From Streptomyces coffeae (GTDB lineage: Bacteria > Actinomycetota > Actinomycetes > Streptomycetales > Streptomycetaceae), in the NCBI RefSeq assembly GCF_016741875.1, contig NZ_JAERRF010000024.1:1-64000 (forward strand): DNA of 64,000 bases, written 5' to 3'. Below, piece after piece: positions 62,865-64,000 of this stretch. The translations under genes were made by a program, and so were the position numbers. Each line of letters opens with the position of its first letter. Position 1 is the stretch's first letter. The notes below the pieces were generated by a model. It saw nothing but the letters and a program-made list of their open reading frames with translations. It was not told where the DNA came from and did no database searches.

Positions 62865-62975
62865 TGCTGGCGTCACCGCCCTGCGCTCCGCCTCCGAGGC
62901 CCAGGTGTGGGCGTAGAGGAATTCTTCGGCGAGGCGGTTGCAGCGATCGATCTTCCCGCTGTGCCTGGGTGTTTA
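62865..62975 (-). mobile_element. IS481-type transposase scrap
   Basis: The minus strand reads TPRHSGKIDRCNRLAEEFLY, then AHTWASEAERRAV. This resembles the TRPYRPQTNGKxERFNRTLxxEW.Y segment of IS481/IS3-like transposases around the catalytic Glu. Only about 35 residues remain. The region to 63151 holds only the LysR gene leader. Confidence 0.5.
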
Positions 62976-63151
62976 CGGAGTGAAGCGCTGATGGCGGCTG
63001 CCGGCGAGTGCGGCGGTGAAAGCCGCCACATGGCTCCTCGCGACAACCGACGGTATGGATACTTGACTCACAACGGCCACGCTGGAGCGTGATCAAACAA
63101 CCGATCCTCGGCGAGTCACAACGATGAGTTGTGCACGCCTAAGATGAATCA

Positions 63152-64000
63152 GTGGACACCGAGGCATTGCGATCGTTCGTCCGGGCGGCCGAGTTGGGAC
63201 AGTTCCAGCATGCGGCCGATGAGCTGGGCGTGACACAGCAGGCAGTCTCCAAGCGGATCGCCACCCTGGAGCGCGAGCTGGAAGTCCGCCTGTTCACACG
63301 TACCGCCCGAGGAGTTGAGCTGACGCTCGATGGTCAGGCGTTGCTCCCCCACGCGCGGAGCATCGTCGCGGGTGTCGAGCGCGCCATCACCGCGGTCAGG
63401 CCGGGCTCCCGGGCCCTTCGGATCGACGTTCTCGGGCTGCGAAGCGCGCAGGCCGTTGTTCTGCACGACTATTGGCGGTCGCACCCCGAAACCAATCTCG
63501 ACGTGGTGACCCTCAGAGTCAACGACCCTCGCGCAGCGGTCGCCGCCGTCGAAGCAGGCGATATCGACGCCTCGTTCCGTAGCGTCACCGACCCGGCCAC
63601 ACTGCCGCCCGACGTGCAAATGATTCACGCCTTCGACTCCCCGCTGGAACTTCTCGTCGGCCCGAGACATCCGCTCGCCTCCGCGCGAAGACTGACGCCG
63701 ACGCAGCTGCGCAAGCACCGGATATGGGTGCCGGGTATCGCACCCCGAAGCGAATGGGCAGAGTTCTACGATCAGCTCGCCACTGACTTCGACCTACGCA
63801 TCGATGCGGCAGGCCCGCACTTCGGAGACGAAGTACTCCTGGACACCCTCGCGGACTCCGCGGGCGTGGCCACCCTCGTCGGGGCACGCGACCGGTACAT
63901 CTGGCCGACGAACTACGACCTACGCCGCATCCCTATCGTGAATCCGACCCTCGCATACCCACTCTCGCTCATCCTCCCCAGACTGAATCCACATCCAGAA
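63152..64000 (+). CDS. LysR-family transcriptional regulator (3' end beyond window)
   Basis: Open from a GTG at 63152 to the window edge (283 codons, no stop). Residues 1-60 are the LysR winged HTH (VDTEALRSFVRAAELGQFQH, AADELGVTQQAVSKRIATLE, LFTRTARGVELTLDGQALLP). A periplasmic-binding-protein-like effector domain follows (RIDVLGLRSAQAVVLHDYWR; AVEAGDIDASFRSVTD; LELLVGPRHPLASARRLTPT). The protein seems near its C-terminus at 64000. Its target is probably outside the window. Confidence 0.88.
   Translation, partial: MDTEALRSFVRAAELGQFQHAADELGVTQQAVSKRIATLERELEVRLFTRTARGVELTLDGQALLPHARSIVAGVERAITAVRPGSRALRIDVLGLRSAQAVVLHDYWRSHPETNLDVVTLRVNDPRAAVAAVEAGDIDASFRSVTDPATLPPDVQMIHAFDSPLELLVGPRHPLASARRLTPTQLRKHRIWVPGIAPRSEWAEFYDQLATDFDLRIDAAGPHFGDEVLLDTLADSAGVATLVGARDRYIWPTNYDLRRIPIVNPTLAYPLSLILPRLNPHPE

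Overview
The window is high-GC actinobacterial DNA, most likely from a Streptomyces chromosome (probably an arm or accessory region). The evidence is strong GC bias at third codon positions, GTG and TTG starts, GTGA/TTGA stop-start overlaps, many TetR, LLM and MFS genes, and a dense scatter of decayed transposases. No rRNA, complete tRNA or CRISPR array was seen. Genes were called by reading translations and motifs, so family names are by eye rather than from a database search.

Layout. (1) 0.1-8.5 kb: a broken TetR gene; an NmrA-like reductase plus SnoaL-like protein divergent from a TetR gene, with two palindromic operators between them; an Old Yellow Enzyme gene divergent from a MerR gene; a VOC protein; and an aminotransferase/AEC transporter pair. 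(2) 8.5-20 kb: a CGNR protein, a decayed recombinase, a GlxA-type regulator and a DJ-1 protein, a fatty acyl-AMP ligase fused by deletion to an amidohydrolase remnant, an IS701-like element with a frameshifted transposase, and a serine hydrolase. (3) 19-26 kb: an apparent catabolic or tailoring unit made of a very unusual 590-residue TetR-type protein, an LLM oxidoreductase, Rieske dioxygenase beta and alpha subunits, and a divergent acyl/aryl-CoA ligase-like enzyme. Two copies of a TTATTGGT-type inverted repeat lie around the ligase. (4) 27-41 kb: mostly a gene graveyard (IS3, IS630 and IS5 remnants, broken acetyltransferase, XRE, MFS, phosphotransferase and methyltransferase genes) with intact islands: quinone oxidoreductase, GYD protein, nitroreductase, GNAT, small membrane proteins and an alpha/beta hydrolase.

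(5) 41.1-51.5 kb, the most interesting part: a compact minus-strand operon that looks like a ribosomally made peptide (RiPP) pathway. From its promoter end it encodes a 47-residue acidic precursor-like peptide, a PEP-utilising enzyme resembling the C-terminal two thirds of pyruvate phosphate dikinase, an ABC-2 exporter (ATPase and two permeases), a cobalamin-type radical SAM enzyme with a CX7CX2C cluster motif, a nucleotidyltransferase-fold protein, and a 737-residue protein with an unknown N-terminal domain joined to a cyclophilin domain. Most genes overlap by a few bases, so co-expression is very likely. I do not know a described pathway with this set of enzymes.

(6) 51.7-64 kb: an MBL hydrolase/tyrosine phosphatase pair; an MFS exporter, SRPBCC protein and carotenoid oxygenase operon ending in a strong terminator; an alpha/beta hydrolase; a TetR gene divergent from an MFS transporter/creatininase pair with two matching operators; IS701 and IS481 remnants around a VOC gene; and a LysR-type regulator that runs off the end.
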